Source: Beroe forskalii
Lineage: Eukaryota > Ctenophora > Nuda > Beroida > Beroidae
Direction: 5' to 3'
Length of the DNA: 64,000 nucleotides
Assembly (NCBI GenBank): GCA_011033025.1
Contig: WFMF01000128.1
Span: 248,001-312,000, forward strand
The stretch's first letter is position 1. Each line of letters opens with the position of its first letter. Position numbers and translations under genes: made by a program. Positions 9,510 through 21,371 of this stretch are shown here, one piece after another. The notes below the pieces were generated by a model. It saw nothing but the letters and a program-made list of their open reading frames with translations, did not search any database and was not told the DNA's origin.

Positions 9510-12500
9510 TATATACGGAAGTTTCTACAATTTTATCCCATGTGTTCGCTCGTTTGTTTAATAAGCTTAGGTCAAAACGTTCAATGGAAAAAATTGCATT
9601 TAACAATGATTTAGGTATATACAAATAAAATTACTTTTTTCCTTACAATTTCATGGTTTTTCGTTATTAAGGATTGTAGGGGCTCAAGAGTATCATGAGT
9701 TTTGACATGTTTTGAGTTTTCTGACCCATTGTGCTAATGAACTGTCCCTCTTTTGGCATATCCTTTTGCAGGTGCATTTCTATTCATACTTTTCATACTT
9801 AATATATAAATTTTACCATTAATTAGACCTATGCTTATATGTCTGACATTGCGATATTGCGATTTGACATTGTATATATTTTTCTATTTTCTGGTTAACT
9901 CAGCGTCCGAGTAACACCATGTACTCATGCATAAACCCTGGTGTTTCCTGAAGCCCAAAACCTTCAATGTACTAAAACACATCACATATTAAAAATTATT
10001 GCTATGCTATCAACTTTATGCTCTTTATCAATTCCGCAGTTTACTCGGTGTCCGACAATTCTGGTCCTTGGTTCGAGCTATTTGTAATGGTCAGAATAAG
10101 CTGAATGCATGTCCCTCCAAAAACTGGTAGGCGTTCAGAAGTTCAGATACTGAGTTCATACTTCATTCAAACCAGGGACTTGTGGGCGCCCAGATACCGC
10201 ATCAGCTCTTGTTTGCTCTTTGCCTGTCCAAGCTGGTGTAGAAGAGATCTCTATCAACAGACTGTAGCCCGGAACATGATGCAGCTGAGTTTCAGGTTCT
10301 CCTCTTGGGACCTGCCCAGGATTTCAAGCAGGGACCACTGCGTTGATCTTGCCCTGGAGGTAGTCTCCCTCTGCGATCTTGTGGTCCTCGTCTACCACGG
10401 TGTTGATGTACTACCTCTTGATTGGGACTCAATGGTGATTCAGGAATTCTCTCAGTGATTCCACGAGTCCGCCGAGCTCCACTTCCAGATAAATGGGGGC
10501 TGGGTAATATATAATATCTTTTTTCTGTGTCTCTATGTTCATTAAATTTTGTTAAATAACTTTGTAGTCGTCCTCCTGGGTGGTTCTTACTAACCCTAAT
10601 TCTTTAAATAAACGTTGATTCTCGAAGTATTCTTAACTGAACTATATTTTGTATGTATATAGTACGGGAGCCCGCAGGCCCTGCCCCTCCATTGACTGGA
10701 GGGCTCTCTTCACTTAGGGCAGTTGCATTCTGTTGTGCTGAAAAAGTGAAAAATATCAAGCACTCAAACGACCAGAAGTATGAATAAAATATGTATCGTG
10801 AAATTATTTCATATCATTCAATTACTCAAATTATGTCGACATAATATATATTCATCTATTTAACTTTGTTGTCCTTCTCCTGGAGAGTGGAATACCTCTG
10901 TACCTCACGGGGTTCCAGCTTTTAAGATAAAGTTAAGGCTACATTATCCTCAGTTTTGTTTGCTATAGAGCACTTCTAGAAAACTCAAACGTGAGCGTGC
11001 CCTCCGGTTTACTTTGAGTTTACTTCACACTCGCGAGTTACAACACTACTATACCATTAATAATTTAAAGTAAGAGCTAGATGTTATTGCTAGCTATATC
11101 AATTGGTGTGGTCAATTGATGCTTCGTCTGTTAGAATTGTGGTTCCTGGTTTCAATTATAGCGGTATTCTATTATTAAAAAACACGCGTTTCTCCCTACC
11201 ATTGCATGTTAGCTTTACTGCAGATTGTATCCACGGGTGTCCTCCGTTTCTTCCATTTAACAGCTTATTCTAAATAAATGCTACTCTCTGGGTGTTCACT
11301 ATTCAACCATTCCCTTTCTTGTCTCCTTGGGCGAGACACAGCTGATGGGTATCATTACTTCGTCAAATGTAGTATGTGATATAATATAAAAACGAAGGCC
11401 CTTTGTACTTGAAGGCTTACAGGGCATTTTCGTATCATGGAAAATTGAAATAGTATGTTCTTCATCCATATTCTTCCTTGACCATACCTAAAACGGCTTG
11501 TTATTCGGTCACTAGTTTTATAGTTTCACTCCGTGGATTATGACGTGTAACTCGTCATTTCCCCAGTGGATGAGTCTCTCTTTTGCCTTCCAACCTACTT
11601 CCAACACACCTCAAAGTGTGCGTTTTCCAGTTCCTATCTTTTCCATTTGTTTGAACCAAGTTCAACACTTTGTGCATTTCTAATTATTACTCATATTATT
11701 ATGATTGCATACAAAATAAAACGCATTATTGTTTTTGACTTAAATGTGTGGCAACACACATTTTACGCAGATGGGCCTGTAAACGTGAATTAGTCCGACA
11801 GGACTGGGGTCGACTCTACAAATTTTGATTTAGTGTCATGTTATCGAATAAAAAGCCAGGTTAATTTATGTGAACAAAGTGGTTCGGTGAGACACATTCT
11901 TCTTTCTCGTGTTCACTTTTCTCTCATTCCATTCTGGGCAAATGCTCTTGTTATGAAACAGATTCGAGATTTAGATCATAGTTGAAAGTCCGAGGCACTC
12001 CGATTACATATTATGATTTACATGATTTCAACATATTATTTAGAGATGAGACGAAGACTATCCCTTGGTCGTAACTCGTGGTCTGCTTCCATTCTTGTAA
12101 GCCTGTTGTTGAGCTTGTTAGGTAGGTGGAAAGCTCTAAGCACCATTGCTTAGAGTTTCCCACCACTGTTGGTGGAAGAGGAATGCTTTTTGGGAGGAGA
12201 ATTCCTGAGAGGTGCTCTGTGTTTCCACCACTGAGTTCCCAACGGTTATACTTCCAAGTTTATACCAATCTGGTTTTCAAAAGCAGGTTTTTGAAGTAAT
12301 TTGGTTTATTATTAAGGCTTAGTCTTCTGGTGTCTTGAACGTCTTCTTCCGGTTGAATATTCGTTCTAAGGCAGCTGATCAATAAACTGTGCTGTGATGT
12401 CAACACACCACAAAACCAGCGAGATGAGGAAATTCTCCGCTGTTTCCGATTCTAACTCAAGGATTGAGTCTTTAATTTGGAATTGAACTTGGAGTTTTCT

Positions 12501-14080
12501 AATTGGTACCCTAGGAAAACTAAGAAGCTAGGAATCAATAAAACGACAAATATAACTGGTTTTTTGCATAAAGATGTTAGAATTTAAAAGTAGTCAGAAG
12601 ACAATACTAGTATATCACAAAAGGTAATAGCAAGTTGGATATGTATAATGTTAAGTATCAAAATCAAAGTACAATTTATAGTTGATGTTAAGATGTTAGG
12701 ATAGTTGTGTAGAGATCCGATAGTGGTAACAAAGGGAGTGTTCACAGGTGTACTATCATGCCATCCTGTGAGCAGTTCGGTTAGAATAGAACAAAGGTGT
12801 GACGAAAGAAGTTGATTTATGTAAAAATAGTGGGGCAGTGATAAACTCCTTTTTTGTTTCCGCTAACTGCATTCAGGGCAGCGGTGTGATTGTTCCACAT
12901 TCACGGCCAGCTGTGGTCTTGTGTTCATTCCATGTCCGTGTCTGTGTTAGGAATCTGCAAGGCTTTGTGATTTACAAATCCATTGAACAATGAATCCTTT
13001 CTAAGTTTCTTATTCCTCACCACTTGCTATTATGGCCTAATAACTAATTATAGCTTGAATGTGGTCAAATATTAATAACATGAGCATAGCCAGCCTTATT
13101 AATTCTCAACTCATTAATCTGTAGATGCCCTCCAAGTGAGGGTCAATTAACCAATGAGCCCTAGATGAGCATCTCCTAAACCTTAGGTCACTTTAAATCC
13201 TGGGTTACTGTTCTGTTCTAGATACTTAGATATTGTGGGTGGTGCTAATTTCCTAACCTTGTATATTCGTTCATAGACTTTCCTGATCGATCAAATTGCT
13301 CAACATTCAGGCTTTCTTCTCGGCTTTCTTCTCGGCTTTCTCCTGTTTTTGTCAACAAATCCCTCCTGATAACAGATAAGTTAGAATTATGAACTATATA
13401 TTTCTCTATTTATTCAATTGAGTAGTTCGTCCACTTGACAAATGACAATCTGCTCCAAACAGGCTAACAAGTCTTAAGTTTGCCTTTTCCATTGACAGCA
13501 GTTATCAACAACATAAAATTTCCATGATCAGGACTCATAAGTTGTACAGTTTGATCATTAAATCCCTCCTAATAGGTCAGGATAATATTATCATGTACTA
13601 CATTTATAATATACTAATATTCGACATGTATTTTATCTAATAATTTAATTAAGTTAATTCTATGAAAATCAAAAAAGGCTTGAATATTTTCACCATGTGC
13701 AGCAGTTGTCAGCCACATAATACGTGGTCAGTTTTTTTTGATGGTCTGTTGTTAAATCCTGTGACTTTGTGGGCAATTCCTTGGCGATGGCGATGGCGAG
13801 ACTCGTAGATCTTCACTTAATTCTTGCTGAGCCACGTGTTTGCTGTAATCTTGAAAGTATGGTCCGAAGAGACGATTTCTTTCTTCGGGAGTTTTAAGAC
13901 ATGTGATGAAGGATGTAACATAATTATGACGTCATATTTATGTAGAATCTTATTATATTTTCAATTTTATGGCCTACAGCGCTATCTTTAAACCATTCTA
14001 TCGCCGAATGAAGTTTTGCATATCGAATTAGTTCCTATAAAATGTTGGTTCCTATGAAATTATGAAATATAAAGCCGAAG
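9510..14080. other. Gene-poor AT-rich DNA
   Basis: No supported gene was found. Short ORFs around 10105, 11566 and 12799 show no family features. There is an imperfect hairpin at 12125-12164 and a short GGCTTTCTTCTC triplication at about 13310-13350. Confidence 0.5.
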
Positions 14081-14084
14081 AAGC

Positions 14085-14235
14085 GAAAGTTAAAAAGAAA
14101 AAGAAAAGAAAAGAAAAGAAAAGAAAAGAAAAGAAAAGAAAAAGCAAAGAAAGATCAAAAGAAAAGAAAAATCAAAACTTCAAAAGAAAAGAAAAATGAA
14201 AAGAAAAGAAAAATGGAAAGAAGATAAAAGAAAAC
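14085..14235. repeat. (AAAAG)n microsatellite
   Basis: This is a purine tract of AAAAG repeats with scattered interruptions. Confidence 0.9.
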
Positions 14236-14920
14236 TCTGCAAGTTCTGGACCATCTCTACCCTCTTATCTTCTTATTGGAGGGAAAAAATTTGTTCTTGA
14301 ACTATTTATCTCGACTTTATTTCATATCCCCCTCTCTTCAAATGCTTGTTCCCACCTCGGCTAAGTTTGGAGATACAGTCAGGTTTCTCTGACTGGGGGG
14401 TCACAGTCTTTTCACTAACTCTGAGTTTTTATTTGAGTCTAATTCTATGATACTATAATAATATCACACAAAAATGAAAGGACAAAAGTGCAGCACCCTT
14501 TTGCTGTGGTTTATTATAGTGAATCTATTTGAAGATATATCTCGTTGAAAACTATTCTAATTCATGTGTGTCAAAATGTCGTATTCAACACAATGCTCTG
14601 CCATGATAGGTTACGCGACTGAACGTGTCGTAGAGTCATTCCCTTGCTTTATTACTTAGGTTGATACCTTGTCTCTCTCCAGTCTTTGTGTTTGGGGTCT
14701 CCTGAAACATTCGATGGATATAGAGACCCACATTTGAAATGAACCCCTTTTATCTCAATAAAATGATCACATTGTAGTGGTAACTATTGTATCTTTGTAG
14801 TCAGGTGGATGCTGGACTTTCTGAACGTCAAATAGTTGCAAATAGAATTATGCCCACTCTATGTTTTTATTGATAAGCAGATGCCCTTGGAAAATATTCC
14901 TTGTACATTGCTACATTTCA

Positions 14921-15109
14921 TTACTTTATATAAACCCCTGTATCTTGTTTTCTGGGGTCCCTCGCCCCGCATCTGAAACATAACTGGGAGGCAGGATTGC
15001 GATGATGGATGCTGCACTGCTCGCCCTCAGAGATGACTTCTGACTTCACTGGGCTCTTGCACGTTCTTGTCCCACTCGATGATAACATCCATTTCTGCCT
15101 GCTTGTCAT
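14921..15109 (-). pseudogene. Possible B-box-type zinc finger fragment
   Basis: The minus-strand translation contains E-Q-C-S-I-H-H-R-N-P-A-S-Q-L-C-F-R-C, that is C-x2-H-x8-C-x2-C, the first half of a TRIM-type B-box zinc finger. The later C/H ligands are absent before the stop, and no convincing donor or flanking RING or coiled-coil exon is seen. It is probably a relic exon, or a chance match in a 62-codon ORF. Confidence 0.25.
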
Positions 15110-15318
15110 TTATCTCTTCTACTTCACAATTATACAGACCACGTGTTTAGCATAACCTGTATGAACTCTCACGTCATCCAGATATTGATTCTCAGCTGTG
15201 ATTGTAATGCATTTGTTGCATTAAAAGTTTGTTTAATCCATTTTAAATTCCTATTTCAAACAAAATTACACTAATACTTCCATCGAAAATAACGTAAAAA
15301 TAGAAATGAATAAATCAT

Positions 15319-15672
15319 TCAAGCTGGAAGAGAAATAAGTCCGGCATTCTGTGGCTCTTCTGTCTCGTACTTGGAGGTGGCTTCTCTTATAATTGTCTCT
15401 TGCGAGTTATTCTGCCCTTGATTTTTTTTCCTCGAGTCTATGGTTGTGAACGCCTTCCCCAGTTGACTTTCGTACGTAACTGATGCCCACACAGCTTCTG
15501 ATGTCGTAGCTACAGCGTGACTACTGCCCCACTGTCTGACTGTGCAAGGGTAACGTAGGACCAGTAGCTTCTCGCGATACGTAGAGAGGTCCATTCCGAA
15601 TGTCACTGGAGGTCCTGTCACTACCTTCCAGGAAATCTCTTGTGACTCATTTTCCAACCTCCTATAGAGAGG
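15319..15672 (-). CDS. Orphan ORF, possible exon
   Basis: The minus strand is open from a plausible CTCTCTATAG acceptor at about 15672 to a stop at 15319, about 117 codons. The composition looks coding (mixed polar residues, several W and Y, a charged Q/N/E-rich tail), but I recognise no domain. It lies between a LINE relic and the B-box-like fragment and may be transposon-derived. No partner exon is found. Confidence 0.25.
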   Translation of the reverse strand, partial: PLYRRLENESQEISWKVVTGPPVTFGMDLSTYREKLLVLRYPCTVRQWGSSHAVATTSEAVWASVTYESQLGKAFTTIDSRKKNQGQNNSQETIIREATSKYETEEPQNAGLISLPA

Positions 15673-16209
15673 ATTATTTGTAAAATCAAGGATTCTGGCA
15701 ACTGCAAGCCTCGTGAATGAAGCGAAGAAATTTTATTGAGTAATATTGGCCCATGCATTGTCAATGATATCGCATGGATCTTAGTTTTCAATTGGTTATT
15801 ATAGAGTTTGGTGGTCAATCGGAAGAACTGCCATCAAAGAATGGTTTTACATCTTGCAATTAATAATGAAATGAATATAAATATTAAAACCTCATTCAGT
15901 TATTCTTGATAATCCGTATTCTTAATTTCTAAGCGATTCTTATATTTTATTCTTGGTACAGTTTTCAGTAGCAGTCAGTCGTCTGCTACAACAATCCTGC
16001 TTTTGTCTCTTTCAATTTTTAGAAGCCTTGAAAGGGATGACATGAATGTCCCAGTCATTGTTGTTGTGGCTGAAGAACACAATTTGTGTGAGTTAGGTGA
16101 CCTGCCATCATGAAATGCCGACGTTGGTCTTCTCCACGCATTGGTTAACCTTTCACTACCCTCAGTCGTGATACGGGCTCTCACTGTTCTGATCATTGTA
16201 TATTAAACA

Positions 16210-16857
16210 CTTATTTGAGGCATTAACAATTACTTGTAGGTCATCATCAAATAATTTGCAGTTGATCAGGCAGATCGTTTATGAACAGAACAAACAGCAA
16301 TGGTCCAAGGAATGGCCCTTGTTGTTAAGAAGTATATCCAACCACCGGTTGGGCATGTTAACTCCCGTAATGTATGAATGGTATTGCTCTTGCAGCTTCG
16401 TGATTTGGATTTCACTAATTTCCGGGTGACGCACACAATTAGATATTTATGATGGCTGTCACATTAAATTTGGATTTTAACACGGCTCACAGATCCCCAG
16501 GGCCCAGTATTCCATGACTGGGTTGGTGTCATTTCTGCACTACTGCGAAGTGCTGTGACACTTGTAGCTTTGTGAAAAAAGGCTACAGTGATACTTCTAA
16601 TGCTCGGATGGAGCTACTTTACCTCGTCTATTTTATCTATTTCTATAACTCCTTCGTCACAGAGTCACAGTAATTGACCAAAAGTGCTTTGGATTTGTTT
16701 GCTGCTTTGCAAACTCTCTTATTACTTGTTTACCTAGTTTCCGGGGCCAATTTCCTCTGGCCGACCTCGAAGTTGTCGCGTGGATGATTGGGATTAGCAG
16801 ATTTCTTAATTCATATCCATTTCTGGTGGATGTACTCCTTGTCCCACTCATTTGCAC
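16210..16857 (-). mobile_element. LINE retrotransposon relic with RT motifs
   Basis: On the minus strand, about 16325-16250 translates to Q-G-P-F-L-G-P-L-L-F-V-L-F-I-N-D-L-P. This is the reverse transcriptase motif usually seen as QGSVLGPLLF..YINDLP in non-LTR elements. A one-base frame change then gives F-D-D-D-L-Q-V, where the family has F-A-D-D. Upstream, 16857-16657 holds N-P-K-H-F-W-S, typical of the linker before the RT domain. The order is right for a LINE on the minus strand. Stops and frameshifts make it inactive. Confidence 0.7.
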
Positions 16858-17570
16858 ATCTTTCCAGTATTTTGTGCTATCCTCATAATGATATTCTAGT
16901 TAACAACAGATCTGAGATCGTGTGTCAAGCTATCTGATCTTTGATCATCTCGCTGCAGTAGCAGCATGTGTTTCTTCTATTTTATTTTTCACTTCTTCTC
17001 CTCTGCTTTCTCTAAGTCTCTATCTTACCTCCTCTCGTTATTTGTTACTAATTACTAATATTACCTCAATAAATAAGTTAACCTGCTTTGCAGTCTTTTT
17101 CAATCCCCTTGTGACTTTCACATGTTTCTGGTGGGGGTTAGAGTGATTCGTGAGGGTTGGATTTCTCATTGCATGCAAGATTGTCATTGTCCAATTATCC
17201 TTGTATTCCACTATACTGCTCCTCTGCAGGCAATATCGAAGATATTGTGCAAACATTATCACTCACAGAAACTACTATTCCTGATACAGTAACCAGTAAC
17301 ACTTCAGGTGGCATGGCTGCACTGGCCACTACAGATTCTCAGATTGTCTGTACTGGTCAACTCTGTTTTCAGTCGTCGACTCGACTTCAACCCCGCATTC
17401 GTGTTTGCTGTTTCGCCACAGCAGCCTGGCTAGCACGAATGATCCCTTTTTCTTCAGTTTATAATGTAGGTACATTTGGTTGCCTGAACAAGAAATACTC
17501 AGGGTTAAAACGTAAAAAATAGTTGGAAACATAAACTTTTGACTGACAGATATAACATTCAAGTTCACTC

Positions 17571-18678
17571 CCCAGTGACAGAACACAGTCAGCACCTCGC
17601 CGATCCCAAATTTCAGGAGTACCAAATCACGTCTTCCATCACCGGCATACTTTTTCCGAAATTATACCTTATCAATTTTGTATCGTCTCACAGCATGGCA
17701 TGAATCTACTTAGCGAGTTTGTTTCGTTCATAGATTTGTTTAAGGTGATTAGTGATTGCACATCACTGTGCGCTGGGTAAGAAGTACATGCCCCAAAATA
17801 AACGGCCGAGGTATTCGTGGTGACTGCTTTGCTGACCGAAGATCAGCCAAGTACTTTACACTTAGTTACGGCACTAACAAAAGTAAAATATTATAATTTA
17901 AAATGCGCTTATAGAAATTTTCCTTGTGTTTGAATAATGAGCGTAATTAAGCAAAGAATACTAAACTAATGACACCAAAATACCATCAAAATGTCATAGT
18001 CCATCGCAACGAAAAGTGTTGCAGCTATCAGATAATGTCTTCACACTCAGATCAGTGTTTAACCACTTTCAGAGTGGAGACGTGATTTCAGATCACGTCT
18101 GCACGCTCAGATCAGCATTTTGCCACGCTCAGCGCGGAGACGTGATTTTCAAATCACGTCTCCGCTCTGAAAGTGGCGAAACACTGATCTGATTGTGAAG
18201 ACATTATCTGATAGCTGCAAAACTTTTCGTTGCGATGGACTTTGACATTTTAACGGTATTTTGATTTCATTAGTTCAGAATTCTTTGCTTAATTACGCAC
18301 ATTATTCAAACACAAGGAAAATGCTGAGAGTGGTAAAACGCTGTTCTGAGAGTGCAGACGTGATCTGAAATCACGTCTTCACTCTCATAACGATTTAAGC
18401 CATTGCGGGAGCTATAATAACGGCATTCTGTGACCAATATCGATTCCAAAGCCATGCCTACGTTAAGCTATGATAACGTGCCGTTCGAAATGTTGTATTT
18501 ATGCAACGACGAAACTTGGTGAAATTGCCAATGTCATGAATGTTGCATCGCCCTTTTGCGTCCAAAGCTATTATATAGTGATTATGATCATCGTTCATTT
18601 TTCGCCAAAATCACGTCTTGAGAAGGCCGACTTGTCGCCACGCTGAGCGTGGCAGATCAGCAGTGTTCTGTCACTGGG
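17571..18678. mobile_element. 1.1-kb non-autonomous TIR element, copy A
   Basis: The left end CCCAGTGACAGAACAC is the reverse complement of the right end GTGTTCTGTCACTGGG. An 8-bp direct repeat GTTCACTC flanks it (17563-17570 and 18679-18686). An 8-bp target duplication is typical of hAT, P and Merlin superfamilies. No transposase ORF is inside. A 404-bp fold-back lies in its middle. The same termini bound the element at 39880-42036. Confidence 0.85.
17918..18321. repeat. 404-bp fold-back palindrome
   Basis: Two arms of about 190-200 bp face each other around position 18120. The left arm starts TTTTCCTTGTGTTTGAATAA and the right arm ends with its complement. CCATCGCAACGAAAAGT, GCTATCAGATAATGTCTTCA and AACACTGATCTGA-type text pair across the arms. 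GACGTGATTT/AAATCACGTC occurs several times near the centre and again in a smaller hairpin at about 18325-18400. Confidence 0.88.
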
Positions 18679-18739
18679 GTTCACTCTGTATTCAAGTATA
18701 CTCAAGTTCACACAGCTGAATTTCTTCTAGCAGAATTCC

Positions 18740-19139
18740 TCAGGAGTAAAAGTCTGCTTCAGGCCCCAGAGATACAATCTTACAGTGTCTTGGAACGGGA
18801 TTCAGCTGAAGATTCCTCCCTTGATTCTTCAGGTTTCCTTCGTGGTGATTATCTCCTCTCACTCTTCCTGTTCCAATATCAACAGATGTCAGTCTTACCA
18901 CGGAATTTAGAGCAGCTGCTGTATCATTCTCAGCAGCAGGTTGATCATTCTTAGGAGCTCTTCCACGGAAAGAGTCCATTTTAATTAAACTTTCGAATAA
19001 TTTGTTACTCTCATGAAGGATTTTTCTGCGAATTTTCTCCCACGCAAATTCCTCGTAACTTGGTTGTCCAGGTGCGCGATGATCGGGATATTTCCTTATG
19101 AACTTGGGTTTTGAGAGCTTGAGTTTTCCAATATCCTCT
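18740..19139 (-). CDS. Orphan ORF or exon beside TIR element A
   Basis: The minus strand is open from about 19139 (a TAA lies just upstream) to a stop at 18740, about 133 codons. An internal ATG is at 18979. The translation looks protein-like (K-P-K-F-I-R-K-Y-P-D-H-R, P-S-Y-E-E-F-A-W-E-K-I-R-R-K). A good GTAAGA donor follows A-L-N-S-V at about 18900, so the true exon may be 19139-18901. I recognise no family. A retroelement or transposon origin is possible because element A ends 54 bp away. Confidence 0.32.
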
Positions 19140-21371
19140 CCTTATACTCGCTCCGGCGAAAGTCTCTAGTTACTTAGTTACTGTTCTGTTCTGTTGTTAC
19201 CCGTGTAGCTGGGAGGACCATCAATAAATGGGGACAGTACGCAGTACACACATGGTGAGGTACGCACTGTTTGGTGAAGTGCGTCCTGATTGGTGAGGTA
19301 CATCCTGTTTGGCCCTTGTGTAGTGGAAGAAGAAATAATTCAAGTGTTACGAAAGATCTAATGAACTTAATCTCGGTAAGAGATACTTTATTGGAGTTCT
19401 TTTCCCAGCTGACTGTGATCCATGACTGACTAATGAATGATTGCTAGATCATTGCTACTTCTGGGTTGTGACCCTCACGCAGCTATTCAAGAGCACTCTG
19501 CTGCTGATTTTACCTCACTACTTTAATCACATTGTAGCGGTAACCCATCGCCACTGCCTGGCAGTGACGAATGTCCAGTGTGTCTGGTACGGGTTTCAGC
19601 TGCTCAACTGTTTCTTCTATGAGTCGCAGAGTCGCTCATGTTTGTGTACATCTAATGGATTTGCTAAGCGCCATATGCCAGTTTCCACTCTTTCCATTCC
19701 TGCAATTTTAGTTTTTTTCAGAACTCTGCTGCGCTGGTAGTAGCGTTTCTAAGCAAGTTCCTGTCATAGGCTGGTACTTGTTGTCGGATGAATTTGATCT
19801 CCTTATATTAGGAGTGTCTCCATCTGAAAAAGGATGTAGACTCTCATGTGAGGTTTTTCATTGTCTAATAATCAATTTGATAAAATTTAGGTTATTAAAA
19901 CGTCGTCAGTTGTGAGCGACACTGTTTTCTGTGATTTTCTCGGCTGATTGCTGCACAGTCACAGGTGTCTCTCGTCCTGACCCCCTGTCCGCTCCAAAAG
20001 TCTGAAGGTGGTACCCTTGTTAGCCTTGGTGACTCTGTTACTCCTGAGTTGCCACCCTCTCCCTGCTCCCAGCTCTTCAGGAGTACTCTGCTCACTCCTC
20101 TGCATGGGAAATTATCCGCCCCTTGAAATGACGGTACAGATTACCATGATTTGTCCATTTCTCTTACCACACTTCCACTCTAATGCATAATAGGGGCATA
20201 ATTCATAATAGACCGATTATCCCTTTTAGTTTTTGAGCCTTCTTGGCATTATTTGTATGATGATTAATCGCAATTATGCAACTCAAATTCAAACTGATTT
20301 ATTTTATCTATTGCAATAAGCATTTGCTCAAATATAGCTTTTATGTATACCATTTTTACATGTAAGGAGTCAGTTCAGTCGGGACTTTGGGCAAAAAGAT
20401 CAGTTCGGGACTTAGTGGTCCTCTTGCTGGTGAGACATTGTTGACATTCTTACACTAATTCATTATTACTTGCGTGGAGAGAAATCATACAAAAGGATAA
20501 AATTGAACCCACATCAAATAACATTCAATCATTATTATCATATTAGAACTGCTAATAATAAGGTTTCGTATAAGGTTTATACGAAATTGCTTACGTGATC
20601 AAGGCAGTATCAGTGGGGCTATAAATTTATCATATTCTTGCAATCAAAGAGAAAAAAGGTGAAATATTTGATATCACTATCACATACACTACCACGTTTA
20701 GGACAGAGGTTTACCAACACTTCAAATAGAAGAAACTTCGGAGGAAATAATTTTCCATCGTGTTTCGCTCTTCAGAAGCTCATTTGCTTGCCTTTTTAAT
20801 GCTGTTGTCTAGGAGTCTAGGCTACTTACTTAGTTCTAAAGTACTTAATTCTAATAATAATGCATGCTCCAGAAATTAGCATTCAAATGGATCCATTTGC
20901 TTCGATAATGATTTAGATTACTTTGATTTATCATGTGGCTTCAACTCCGTTACAAAATCGAGAGCAGAGTTGCGACTCGCACATATGAGTATATTTTGCG
21001 TGATGGTCTTATAAAGTTATAATTCAGGTTGATAACCACAGGTGAGGCTCTTCCTCATCACTGCTAACTAATGTGATTTTAGGTGCTCCATGAGTGTAGG
21101 AGGGTACCCTCCTCTGCCGTGTATTGAACTCTGTTGAATTCTGGGCTGACAACCTCTCCCAGTTTTCTGCTAAAGCCTCTTCAATCATAACTTGTGATTT
21201 CTTCAGTATCTAGTGAGTTATACAAAATATAATTTCAACTTGGCCATAGACTGAGCATTTCAAAAATCGTTTTCATGTCAAACTCATGGTCGAATAATAA
21301 TTAAATTTGACAAGAATAGATTGGTTCTCTTTTAAATCGTTTAACGCAAGGGAATAAATTACTAATTTCCC
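19140..21371. other. Non-coding, no recognised feature
   Basis: Only short ORFs are present. A motif near TTCAAACTGATTTATT at about 20287 is shared with 5594 and could be the end of an unidentified short interspersed repeat. About 19200-19320 holds a loose GTGAGGTACGCAC-like repeat. Confidence 0.45.

Noticed and set aside
10105-10458. 117-codon plus-strand ORF
   Set aside because: No domain, signal or neighbour supports it. The opposite strand looks slightly more coding but has several stops, so it may be an old repeat.
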